Positions 53,285-64,000 of a stretch of DNA of 64,000 bases are shown here, piece by piece. Origin of the DNA: CAMYMQ01 sp963730305 (GTDB lineage: Bacteria > Pseudomonadota > Alphaproteobacteria > Bin65). The notes below the pieces were generated by a model. The model searched no databases. It was not told the DNA's origin and was given only the letters and a program-made list of their open reading frames with translations. Each line of letters starts with the position of its first letter. Within the stretch, counting starts at the first letter, position 1. The stretch spans positions 310,001-374,000 of the forward strand of contig CAVSRB010000004.1 in NCBI GenBank assembly GCA_963730305.1, given 5' to 3'. Position numbers and translations under genes: made by a program.

Positions 53285-54053
53285 ATGCCCGAGCCGACAG
53301 CGCCCCAGACTTTATCACGCGACGATGGCGCGACAATCGCCTATCACCGGACCGAAGGCCGCACGCCCGGCGTGGTGTTCCTGCCCGGCTTCCGCTCGGA
53401 CATGACCGGCGGCAAGGCGACCGCGCTGGAAGCGTGGTGCCGGGAGAAGGGCCGCGCCTTCCTGCGCTTCGACTATACCGGCCACGGCGCCTCCTCCGGC
53501 GACTTCCTCGACGGCACCATCGGCGCCTGGACCGCCGATGCGGTCTACGCGATCGACCACCTGACCGAGGGGCGCCAGGTGCTGGTCGGCTCGTCGATGG
53601 GCGGCTGGATCATGCTGCTCGCCGCGCTGGCCCGGCCCGAGCGGGTCGCCGGCCTGGTCGGCGTCGCCGCCGCGCCGGACTTCACCCGGGAGCTCGAAAT
53701 CGAGCGCGCCGGCGGCGATGCGCGACGCCTGGGCGACCCACGGCGTCTGGTACGAGCCGTCGCAATACAGCGAGGAGCCGACGCCCTTCACCTGGAAGCT
53801 GATCGAGGACGGCCGCGAGCGGCTGCTGCTCGAGAAGACCCTTCCCTTCGACGGGCCGGTCCGCCTGATCCACGGCATGAAGGACCCCGACGTGCCGTGG
53901 GAGCTGTCGATGGTCATCGCCGGCCGGCTGACCTCGAGCGACGTCGAGCTGCTGCTGGTCAAGAGCGGCGACCACCGCCTGTCCGAGCCGCCCGATATCG
54001 AGCGGCTATGCCGGACCGTCGGCGAGGTCTGCCGGATCGCCGGCGAGGATTGA
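53285..54053 (+). CDS. Alpha/beta hydrolase (one frame break as read)
   Basis: Joined, this is a protein of about 255 residues with an alpha/beta-hydrolase fold. PGVVFLPGFRSDMTGGKA holds the oxyanion region, VLVGSSMGGWIMLLAALA the nucleophile elbow with Ser, HGMKDPDVPWELS the acid Asp, and KSGDHRLSEP the His. It is close to the mycophenolic acyl-glucuronide esterase/ABHD10-like group. The break at about 53703-53716 is repaired by removing one base, giving ERAPAAMRDAWATHG. Its 3' end overlaps the convergent epimerase gene by 48 bp. Confidence 0.82.
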
Positions 54054-54926
54054 GGCCAGCCCCTCCCGATAGCTGGGGTACTGCAACGTCACGCCCAGCT
54101 TCTCCTTGATCTTCGCGTTCGAGACCCGGCGGCACTCGGCGTAGAAGCTGCGCGCCATCGGCGACAGCGCCGGATCGTCGACCGGGACCAGCGGCGGCGG
54201 CTCGATGCCCAGCAGTTCGGCGGCGTAGGCGACCACCTCGGCCTGGGGCGCCGGCTCGTCGTCGGCGACGTTGTAGATCGCGCCCGGATCGGGCGCCGCC
54301 ATCGACGCCGCCAGCACGGCGGCGATGTCGTCGACGTGGATGCGCGAGAAGACGTGGCCGGGCTTGTCGACCCGGCGGGCGGTTCCGGCGCGGAGCTGGT
54401 CGATCGCGCTGCGGCCCGGCCCGTAGATGCCGGGCAGACGGAAGACGTGGACCGGCAGGCCGCGGTCGCGCCACAGGGCGAGCCAGGCACGCTCGGCGGC
54501 GGCCCGGCGCGCCGCGCGGTCGGTGCCGGGGGCGAGCGGCGCGGACTCGTCGACCCAGGCGCCGCCGGTATCGCCGTAGACGCCGGTGGTCGACAGGTAG
54601 CCGAGCCAGCGCAGGCCGGGCAGCGCGGCGAGCGCCGGGCCGTGGAGATCGGCGACCGGATCGCCGGCGTCGTCGGGCGGGATCGAGACCAGGACGTGGC
54701 TGGTCCCGGCGAGCCGCGCCGGCAGGTCGGCGAGCGGCGCGGCGCGGCCGAAGCCGGCCAGCGCAATCCCGTCGCGGAGGCCGGCGACGCGCGCGGTGCC
54801 GGCGACGCGCCAGCCCCCTCCGCGGGTGGTGTCGCGGGTGGTGTCCCGGGTGGCGTCGAGGCGGCGCGCGAGCCGGCCGGCGGTGTAGCCGAAGCCGAAA
54901 CAGAACAGGGCGCGAGGGTCGGGCAT
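54006..54926 (-). CDS. NAD-dependent epimerase/dehydratase family protein (YeeZ-like SDR)
   Basis: A 306-residue atypical SDR. The N-terminus RALFCFGFGYTAGRLARRL replaces the usual GATG motif with GFGYT, as in the YeeZ/SdrA group. YLSTTGVYGDTGGAWVDE and VFRLPGIYGPGRSAIDQLR are family landmarks, and SRIHVDDIAAVLAASM follows. Residues about 25-36 contain an in-frame DTTR triplication. The reaction is unknown. The promoter upstream has a perfect TATAAT box and overlaps a 16-bp palindrome matching the TetR-gene operator at 35.6 kb, so this gene may be controlled by that repressor. Confidence 0.82.
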   Translation of the reverse strand: MPDPRALFCFGFGYTAGRLARRLDATRDTTRDTTRGGGWRVAGTARVAGLRDGIALAGFGRAAPLADLPARLAGTSHVLVSIPPDDAGDPVADLHGPALAALPGLRWLGYLSTTGVYGDTGGAWVDESAPLAPGTDRAARRAAAERAWLALWRDRGLPVHVFRLPGIYGPGRSAIDQLRAGTARRVDKPGHVFSRIHVDDIAAVLAASMAAPDPGAIYNVADDEPAPQAEVVAYAAELLGIEPPPLVPVDDPALSPMARSFYAECRRVSNAKIKEKLGVTLQYPSYREGLASILAGDPADLADGPA

Positions 54927-54990
54927 GGCGGGCGCGGATCGTTACCGGTGACCAAAACATGGCGCATGCGCGCGCCGGGTCAAGCATATC

Positions 54991-55014
54991 CATACGTCGA
55001 CGTATGCTATTATA
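54991..55014 (-). promoter_or_regulatory. Promoter of the SDR gene with perfect palindromic operator
   Basis: On the minus strand TATAAT (55014-55009) is followed at the expected start by the perfect 16-bp palindrome CATACGTCGACGTATG (55006-54991). The SDR ATG lies 65 bp further. The -35 region is weak, so an activator or extended -10 may be needed. The palindrome matches the one over the TetR promoter at 35615-35628 except for one base. Confidence 0.55.
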
Positions 55015-55082
55015 AGTTGCATCACGAACCTCTCACGGCCGCTCACGAATTTGTGAACAGAGCCGAAATGGCGTTCGTGTGA

Positions 55083-55438
55083 CGCGCTCGCGGAGGGAAC
55101 TGTTTGGCGACGTTGACCATTATCCGAATCGACGGTATCGACCGTACCCCTCGGGGGTGTCCTGTTCCCATTTTGGTCACGTTGCAGAATCGGACCGCCT
55201 TTTTTACAGTTATTTTTCACCAACTGGCGGGGCGGACGCCGCTGACAGTATCCGCTAAGACTACGCTTACCAGTTGATTAAGAAGAGTCTCGAAATCGGC
55301 CATTTCAGGCTGCGGTTAGTTGTGAAATTAAAGCAATAATTTTGTTATTACTGGTTTCTTGACGAAGATCATTCGTTTGGTCAAATAGATGTGGGGCCGA
55401 TTGCGGACGGCAGCGGCGCTGCCGGTGAGTAGGGGGAC
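55083..55438. other. AT-rich gene-free region upstream of the dnaA cluster, oriC candidate
   Basis: 356 bp with no gene, including the most AT-rich stretch in the window (about 55300-55390, with ATTAAAGCAATAATTTTGTT). A replication origin next to dnaA-dnaN-recF-gyrB would be expected in such a place. DnaA-box-like sequences are imperfect: TTATCCGAA near 55121, TGTGAACAG near 55056 and TGTGAAATT near 55322. No cluster of good boxes was seen, so this is only a candidate. Confidence 0.35.
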
Positions 55439-55891
55439 TTGGTTTTGGGTGCTGGTTCAGGCGGTCAGGGCGCCGCCGACTACGCGGGGGACGTGAGCCC
55501 GATGGAAGCTTGGCGAGCGGTGTGCGACCGGGACGATGCCCAGATCATCGACGTACGCACCCGGGCCGAGTGGGATTTCGTCGGGCTGCCGGATCTCAGC
55601 GAAGCGGGAAAACAACCTTTACTGGCCGAGTGGCAGCGCTATCCGGCGATGCAGGCCAACCCCTCATTCGTGGACGAAATGCGGGCGGCCGGGGTCGAAC
55701 CCGGCCAGCCGCTCTATTTCCTGTGCCGCTCGGGCGCGCGGTCGCGGTCGGCGGCGATCGTGATGACGCAGGCCGGCTTCGGCCCCTGCTACAACATCGC
55801 GACGGGGTTCGAGGGCAACAAGGACGCGGAGGGTCACCGGGGCGGCAAGGAGGGCTGGAAGGCCGACGGCCTGCCCTGGATTCAAAGATAG
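55439..55891 (+). CDS. Rhodanese-like domain protein
   Basis: A 150-residue cytosolic protein with a single rhodanese domain (residues about 20-145). Landmarks are IIDVRTRAEWDFVGLPDL at the start and the active-site loop FLCRSGARSR with catalytic Cys, then GFGPCYNIATGFEG. It would carry persulfide sulfur. The start is a TTG at 55439 behind AGGGGG; no ATG gives a complete domain start, though ATG 55502 would nearly do so. It is the gene directly before dnaA and on the same strand. Confidence 0.8.
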   Translation: MVLGAGSGGQGAADYAGDVSPMEAWRAVCDRDDAQIIDVRTRAEWDFVGLPDLSEAGKQPLLAEWQRYPAMQANPSFVDEMRAAGVEPGQPLYFLCRSGARSRSAAIVMTQAGFGPCYNIATGFEGNKDAEGHRGGKEGWKADGLPWIQR

Positions 55892-56013
55892 GAACCGGCG
55901 CCGAACGCCGGTCTAACGAGCGCCGGCGACGTCGTGCCGCCGGCAGTCGAGGCGAAGAGAACTTACGCGGACGGTCGCTGCAAACGGGCAGGGCCTAACC
56001 GTTGGGGGAGTGA

Positions 56014-57459
56014 ATGACGGTCGACAGGAAACTTCGCTCGGAAGAGCGGAAGCAGGGTGTTGGTGAGCCTGCGGGGACACAAGCTGCGGGCACGCAAGGG
56101 GTCGAAGGGGCCTGGGCGCGGGTGCGCGGCAAGCTGCGCAGCGAGTTCGGCGACGCCGCCTACAAGAGCTGGGTGCAGCCGCTCACCCTGATCGGCATCA
56201 AGGACGGGCGCGCCGTGCTGTCGGCGGCGACGCGCTTCCAGCGCGACTATGTCTCGATTCACTACGGCGACCGTCTCGCCGGCCTGTGGCGCGAAGAAGT
56301 CGGCGGCGTCTACGGCGTCGAGCTGGTGGTCAACGCGGCCGGGGGCACGGCCAAGGTCGAGAAGCAGCGGTCGTCGCGCAAGGCGGCGCGCACCGAGGCC
56401 ATCGACGATGCCGGCGACACCAGCGGCATCGACGGCATCGGCGCCGCGGTCGACCAGAAGAACACGTTCGAGGCCTTCGTCACCGGCAAGCCCAACGAGC
56501 TGGCCTACGCCGCCGCCCAGCGGGTCGCCGATTCGCAGTCGGCGCCGTTCAACCCGCTGTTCCTCCACGGCGCGGTCGGCCTGGGCAAGACCCATTTGAT
56601 GCACGCCATCGCGCTGCGCATCCGCGAGCACGACCCCGAGCGCAAGGTCGCCTACATGTCGGCCGAGCGGTTCATGTACCTGTTCATCAAGGCGCTCCGC
56701 TACAAGGAGACGATGGCGTTCAAGGAGCAGTTCCGCTCCGTCGACGTGCTGATGATCGACGACATCCAGTTCATCGCCGGCAAGGACTCGACCCAGGAGG
56801 AGTTCTTCCACACGCTCAACGCGCTGATGGACGAGAGCAAGCAGATCGTCGTCTCGGCCGACAAGTCGCCGTCCGAGCTGGAGGGCATCGAGGAGCGGCT
56901 GAGCTCGCGGCTCGGCTGGGGCCTGGTGGTCGACATCCACCCGACCACCTACGAGCTGCGCCTGTCGATCCTGCAGGCCAAGGCCGAGCGGATGGCGGTC
57001 GAGTTCCCGCCGCGAGTGCTCGAGTTCCTCGCCCACAAGATCACCTCGAACGTCCGCGAGCTCGAAGGCGCGCTGACCCGGATCGCCGCCCACGCCGAGC
57101 TGGTCGGCCGCGAGGTCACCATCGAGACCGCCCAGGAGCTGCTCCAGGACGTGCTCCGCGCCAACGACCGGCGGATCACCATCGAGGAGATCCAGAAGCG
57201 GGTCTGCGAGCACTACAACATCCGGATGTCGGACATGCACTCGGCCCGGCGCGCCCGCGCCGTCGCCCGGCCCCGCCAGGTCGCGATGTACCTGGCCAAG
57301 CAGCTGACCTCGCGCTCGCTGCCGGAGATCGGCCGCAAGTTCGGCGGCCGCGACCACACCACGGTGATGCACGCGGTCAAGAAGATCGACGAATTGCGGG
57401 CGATCGACAGCACCCTCGACGAGGACGTCGACCTGTTGAGCCGGATGCTGAGGGGCTGA
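56014..57459 (+). CDS. dnaA: Chromosomal replication initiator protein DnaA
   Basis: A 481-residue AAA+ initiator. Domain I (residues about 30-90) contains WARVRGKLRSEFGDAAYKSW, followed by a linker (domain II). Domain III has Walker A GAVGLGKTHLMHA, Walker B VDVLMIDDIQFIAG and sensor-2 SNVRELEGAL. Domain IV ends with the DnaA-box-binding signature GRDHTTVMHAVKKI. The ATG follows GGGGGAGTGA. It melts oriC and regulates replication genes. It opens the dnaA-dnaN-recF-gyrB block. Confidence 0.98.
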   Translation: MTVDRKLRSEERKQGVGEPAGTQAAGTQGVEGAWARVRGKLRSEFGDAAYKSWVQPLTLIGIKDGRAVLSAATRFQRDYVSIHYGDRLAGLWREEVGGVYGVELVVNAAGGTAKVEKQRSSRKAARTEAIDDAGDTSGIDGIGAAVDQKNTFEAFVTGKPNELAYAAAQRVADSQSAPFNPLFLHGAVGLGKTHLMHAIALRIREHDPERKVAYMSAERFMYLFIKALRYKETMAFKEQFRSVDVLMIDDIQFIAGKDSTQEEFFHTLNALMDESKQIVVSADKSPSELEGIEERLSSRLGWGLVVDIHPTTYELRLSILQAKAERMAVEFPPRVLEFLAHKITSNVRELEGALTRIAAHAELVGREVTIETAQELLQDVLRANDRRITIEEIQKRVCEHYNIRMSDMHSARRARAVARPRQVAMYLAKQLTSRSLPEIGRKFGGRDHTTVMHAVKKIDELRAIDSTLDEDVDLLSRMLRG

Positions 57460-57548
57460 ACCGGCCCCCGCGGCGCCGCCGGACCGCGCCCGCGCGCCGG
57501 GCGGCCGGACACGGCGCCGGCAGGGACCCGGAATCGCCCCGAAATCCC

Positions 57549-57614
57549 TTTTGGCATCAAGGGATTCTGCTATACTGCAACGAGGACGCGTTTCCGACCG
57601 GAGACGCGTCCTCG
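57549..57614 (+). promoter_or_regulatory. dnaN promoter candidate and strong 5' hairpin
   Basis: In the 251-bp dnaA-dnaN gap, TTTTGG (57549-57554) is followed after 16 bases by TATACT (57571-57576). Just past the expected start is an 11-bp perfect stem, CGAGGACGCGT (57581-57591) and ACGCGTCCTCG (57604-57614), with a 12-base loop. No T run follows, so it is more likely an mRNA 5' structure than a terminator. A CCCTT...AAGGG inverted repeat (57546-57563) overlaps the spacer. Confidence 0.4.
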
Positions 57615-57710
57615 TGCACAAGAGCCCCACCCGATCGCGGGCCCCGTCCGGGCCCTCTCGAGTCGAGCACATCGAGACGATCACGCCGAAGACGGAAACT
57701 ACGCAATCCC

Positions 57711-58829
57711 ATGAAGCTGTCGATTGAACGCGCCGCCCTGCTTCGGTCCCTGGCCCACGTCCAGAGCGTCGTCGAGCGGCGCAACGCGATCCCGATCCTG
57801 TCCAACGTGCTGATCGACGCCGCCGACGGCCGGCTGAGCCTGAGCACGACCGACATGGACATCGCCATCGTCGACACGGTCGACGCCAGCGTCCAGCAGG
57901 ACGGGGCGACCACCGCGCCGGTGCACACGCTCTACGACATCGTCCGCAAGCTGCCCGACGGCGCCGAGGTGTCGCTGTCGCTCAACCCCGACACCAACCA
58001 GATCGACCTCCAGGCCGGCCGCTCCAGCTTCTCGCTGTCGTGCCTGCCGCGCGAGGACTTCCCGGCGATGACCGGCGACGACCTGCCCCACGAGTTCTCG
58101 CTGTCGGCGGAGGACCTGCGCGCGCTGATCGACCGTACCCGCTTCGCCATCTCCACCGAGGAGACCCGCTACTACCTCAACGGCATCTACTGGCACGCCG
58201 CCGACAGCGACAACGTCAAGCTGCTGCGCGCGGTCGCCACCGACGGCCACCGGCTGGCCCGGATCGAGATGCCGCTGCCCGAGGGCGCGGCCGGCATGCC
58301 CGGCATCATCGTGCCGCGCAAGGCGATCCACGAACTGCGCCGGCTGATCGACGAGACCAAGGACCCGATCGCGATCGGCCTGTCGGAGAACAAGATCCGC
58401 TTCGCCTTCGACAACGTGATCCTGACCTCGAAGCTGATCGACGGCACCTTCCCCGACTACGAGCGGGTGATCCCGTCCGGCAACGACAAGGTGCTCGAGG
58501 TCGAGACCAAGAAGTTCGCCGAGGCGGTCGACCGCGTCTCGACCATCTCGACCGAGAAGTCGCGCGCGGTGAAGCTCAACATCCACGACGGCAACCTGAC
58601 CCTGCAGGCGACCAGCCCCGACGCGGGCAGCGCCACCGAGGAGCTGGAGGTCAGCTACGACGCCGACGCCATCGAGATCGGCTTCAACTCCAAATACCTG
58701 CTCGACGTCGCCCAGCAGATCGAAGGCGACGCCGCCCAGTTCCTGCTCGCCGACGCCGGATCGCCGACCGTGATCCGCGACATGGCGGACGAGAGTGCCC
58801 TCTACGTCCTCATGCCGATGCGTGTGTGA
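57711..58829 (+). CDS. dnaN: DNA polymerase III beta sliding clamp
   Basis: A 372-residue ring-forming processivity clamp with three repeated domains. The N-terminus is MKLSIERAALLRSLAHVQSV with RRNAIPILSNVLID, the middle contains ATDGHRLARIEMPLP, and the C-terminus is ALYVLMPMRV, the loop that binds polymerase and other partners. Length and order after dnaA are standard. Confidence 0.98.
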   Translation: MKLSIERAALLRSLAHVQSVVERRNAIPILSNVLIDAADGRLSLSTTDMDIAIVDTVDASVQQDGATTAPVHTLYDIVRKLPDGAEVSLSLNPDTNQIDLQAGRSSFSLSCLPREDFPAMTGDDLPHEFSLSAEDLRALIDRTRFAISTEETRYYLNGIYWHAADSDNVKLLRAVATDGHRLARIEMPLPEGAAGMPGIIVPRKAIHELRRLIDETKDPIAIGLSENKIRFAFDNVILTSKLIDGTFPDYERVIPSGNDKVLEVETKKFAEAVDRVSTISTEKSRAVKLNIHDGNLTLQATSPDAGSATEELEVSYDADAIEIGFNSKYLLDVAQQIEGDAAQFLLADAGSPTVIRDMADESALYVLMPMRV

Positions 58830-58858
58830 CGGCGCGGGATGAGGGCCGAGGAGACACG

Positions 58859-60111
58859 CTGAACGCTGCCCCACCCGTGACCGCCGACGGCGGCGCCGGT
58901 TCCGTGGCGTCACGGGGACGGTTGCGCCGGTTCGCGGTGACCGCGCTGACGGTGACCGACTTCCGCAACTACGACCGCGCCCGGATCGAGACCGGCGGCG
59001 ACACCGTCGTGCTGACCGGGGTCAACGGCGCGGGCAAGACCAACCTGTTGGAGGCGATCTCGTTCCTGGCGCCGGGCCGCGGCCTGCGCCGGGCGCGGCT
59101 GACCGAGGTCGAGCGGCGACGGGGCATCGCGGATGCCGGCGACAGCGTCGATGGCGTGGCGCTTACCGGCGCGGGCTGGGCGGTCGCCGCCGAGGTCGAG
59201 ACGCCGGACGGCCCCAACAAGATCGGCACCGGCCGCGACCCGCAGCGCAGTGCGGATAGCGCCGAGGCCACCGAACGCCGCGTGGTGCGCATCGACGGGG
59301 TGGCCGCGCCGACCCAGACCGCGCTGGCCGAGCTCGGCCAGGTGATCTGGCTGACGCCGGACATGGACCGGCTGTTCCTCGACGGCGCGTCGGGCCGCCG
59401 GCGCTTCCTCGACCGGCTGGTCTACGGCTTCGCGCCCGACCACGCCAGCCGGCTGTCGGCCTACGAGAAGGCGATGCGCGAACGCTCGCGGCTGCTGCGC
59501 GACCGCCGCTTCGATCCGGCCTGGCTCAACGGCCTGGAGGCCGCGATGGCCGAGCACGGCGTCGCCGTGGCGGCGGCGCGGCGCGAGGTGCTGGCCCAGC
59601 TGGCGCGGGCCTGCGCCATGGGCATCACCGGCTTCCCGGTGCCCGCGATCGCGATCGAGGGCGTGCTGGAGGCCTCGTTGGGCGATCGCAAGGCGCTCGA
59701 CGTCGAGGACGCCTTCCGCGCCGAGCTGGCCGCGGCCCGCCCGCGCGACGCCGAGGCCGGCCGGGCGCTGAGCGGTCCGCACCGCAGCGACCTGGTCGTC
59801 CACCTGCGCGAGAAGGACATGCCGGCGGCGGCCTGCTCGACCGGCGAGCAGAAGGCGCTGCTGGTCGCCATCGTACTGGCGGCCGCGCGGCTGCAGACGG
59901 TCGAGCGCGGCGCGACGCCGATCCTGCTGTTCGACGAGATCGCCGCCCACCTCGACGCCGGCCGTCGCGCCGCGTTGTTCGACGAGATTGGCGCCCTGGG
60001 CGCCCAGGCCTGGATGACAGGCACCGATGCGTCGCTGTTCGACGCCCTTGCCGGCCGCGCCCGCTTCTTCGGCGTGGCCGCCGGCGAGATCACCCCGCAA
60101 GACGTGAGCGA

Positions 60112-60115
<4 letters not shown>
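58859..60115 (+). CDS. recF: DNA replication and repair protein RecF, probable CTG start
   Basis: A SMC-like ATPase of about 418 residues that loads RecA at gaps with RecO and RecR. Walker A is GVNGAGKTNLLEAI, followed by FLAPGRGLRRARL; signature and Walker B regions are SGPHRSDLVV, STGEQKALLVAI and ILLFDEIAAHLD. No ATG precedes the domain. GAGGAG (58848-58853) is correctly placed for CTG 58859; GTG 58877 is the alternative but is 23 bases away from it. Its stop overlaps gyrB (ATGA). Confidence 0.94.
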
Positions 60116-62568
<2,453 letters not shown>

Positions 62569-62804
62569 GGAAAGGGCTTCGCCGCGCCCATCCGCGCGCG
62601 CCGGCCCGAGCGACCGCGTGGACCGTCAGGTCATGTCAGGAGACTTGTGGATCGTCCGCGCCGAGGATTGCGGATTGCCGTCGCCGCTTATAGAACATTT
62701 GACGAACAATTAGCGCGCGACACCGGCAAACGGTCAAACGCCACCCGATGCAAGTCCCGACGACCCTCGCGCCCGGCCAGAGCCGCCGGGCGCCGCCAGC
62801 GGAC

Positions 62805-64000
<1,196 letters not shown>

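Overview
This window is about 70% G+C and reads like a chromosomal segment of an alphaproteobacterium, probably from a Rhodospirillales-like lineage. The main evidence is the dnaA-dnaN-recF-gyrB block at 56-62.6 kb, an IF-3 that begins Met-Arg-Arg-Pro, a tRNA-Ser(GGA) with encoded CCA, and dense palindromic intergenic repeats of a kind common in alphaproteobacterial genomes. The lineage is an inference from gene content, because no rRNA is present.

The left half (0-29 kb) is accessory and catabolic. It holds a UbiD-type decarboxylase with a Rieske ferredoxin and a divergent AraC regulator. Further right are an AidB-like acyl-CoA dehydrogenase, a 4-hydroxylaminobenzoate lyase-like protein beside an aldehyde dehydrogenase, and an IclR regulator divergent from a cupin. 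A VanA-like Rieske oxygenase is followed by an operon of FAD monooxygenase, 67-residue protein and reductive-dehalogenase-like iron-sulfur protein. Then come a molybdopterin oxidoreductase and a three-gene unit of glutamine-synthetase-like ligase and ring-hydroxylating oxygenase alpha and beta subunits. That last unit resembles the core of aniline dioxygenase systems. Together these suggest an organism that handles aromatic acids and amines, possibly nitro- or halo-aromatics; substrates are inferred.

The right half (30-64 kb) is mostly housekeeping: lepA, pheS/pheT, rplT, rpmI, infC, thrS, dnaA, dnaN, recF and gyrB. The usual thrS-infC-rpmI-rplT-pheS-pheT operon is here but pulled apart. A lipid-transport-like and ABC cassette sits between infC and rpmI, three small secreted proteins (SH3, unknown, Kazal) sit between rplT and pheS, and a DUF2628 membrane protein gene is wedged between pheS and pheT with ATGA/GTGA-type overlaps.

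Two translational or attenuation signals stand out. thrS is preceded by a 24-codon leader ORF with nine Thr codons and a strong terminator, which looks like classical transcription attenuation. infC has no ATG, GTG, TTG or CTG that would give a complete protein and appears to start at ATA behind a strong Shine-Dalgarno sequence.

A caution applies to the whole window. Nine reading-frame breaks (ten counting one at an AraC C-terminus) occur in seven genes, and every one is repaired by removing a single base. One is in the essential gene pheT. Single-base insertion errors in the assembly are therefore the likeliest explanation, and the affected genes are annotated as whole genes.
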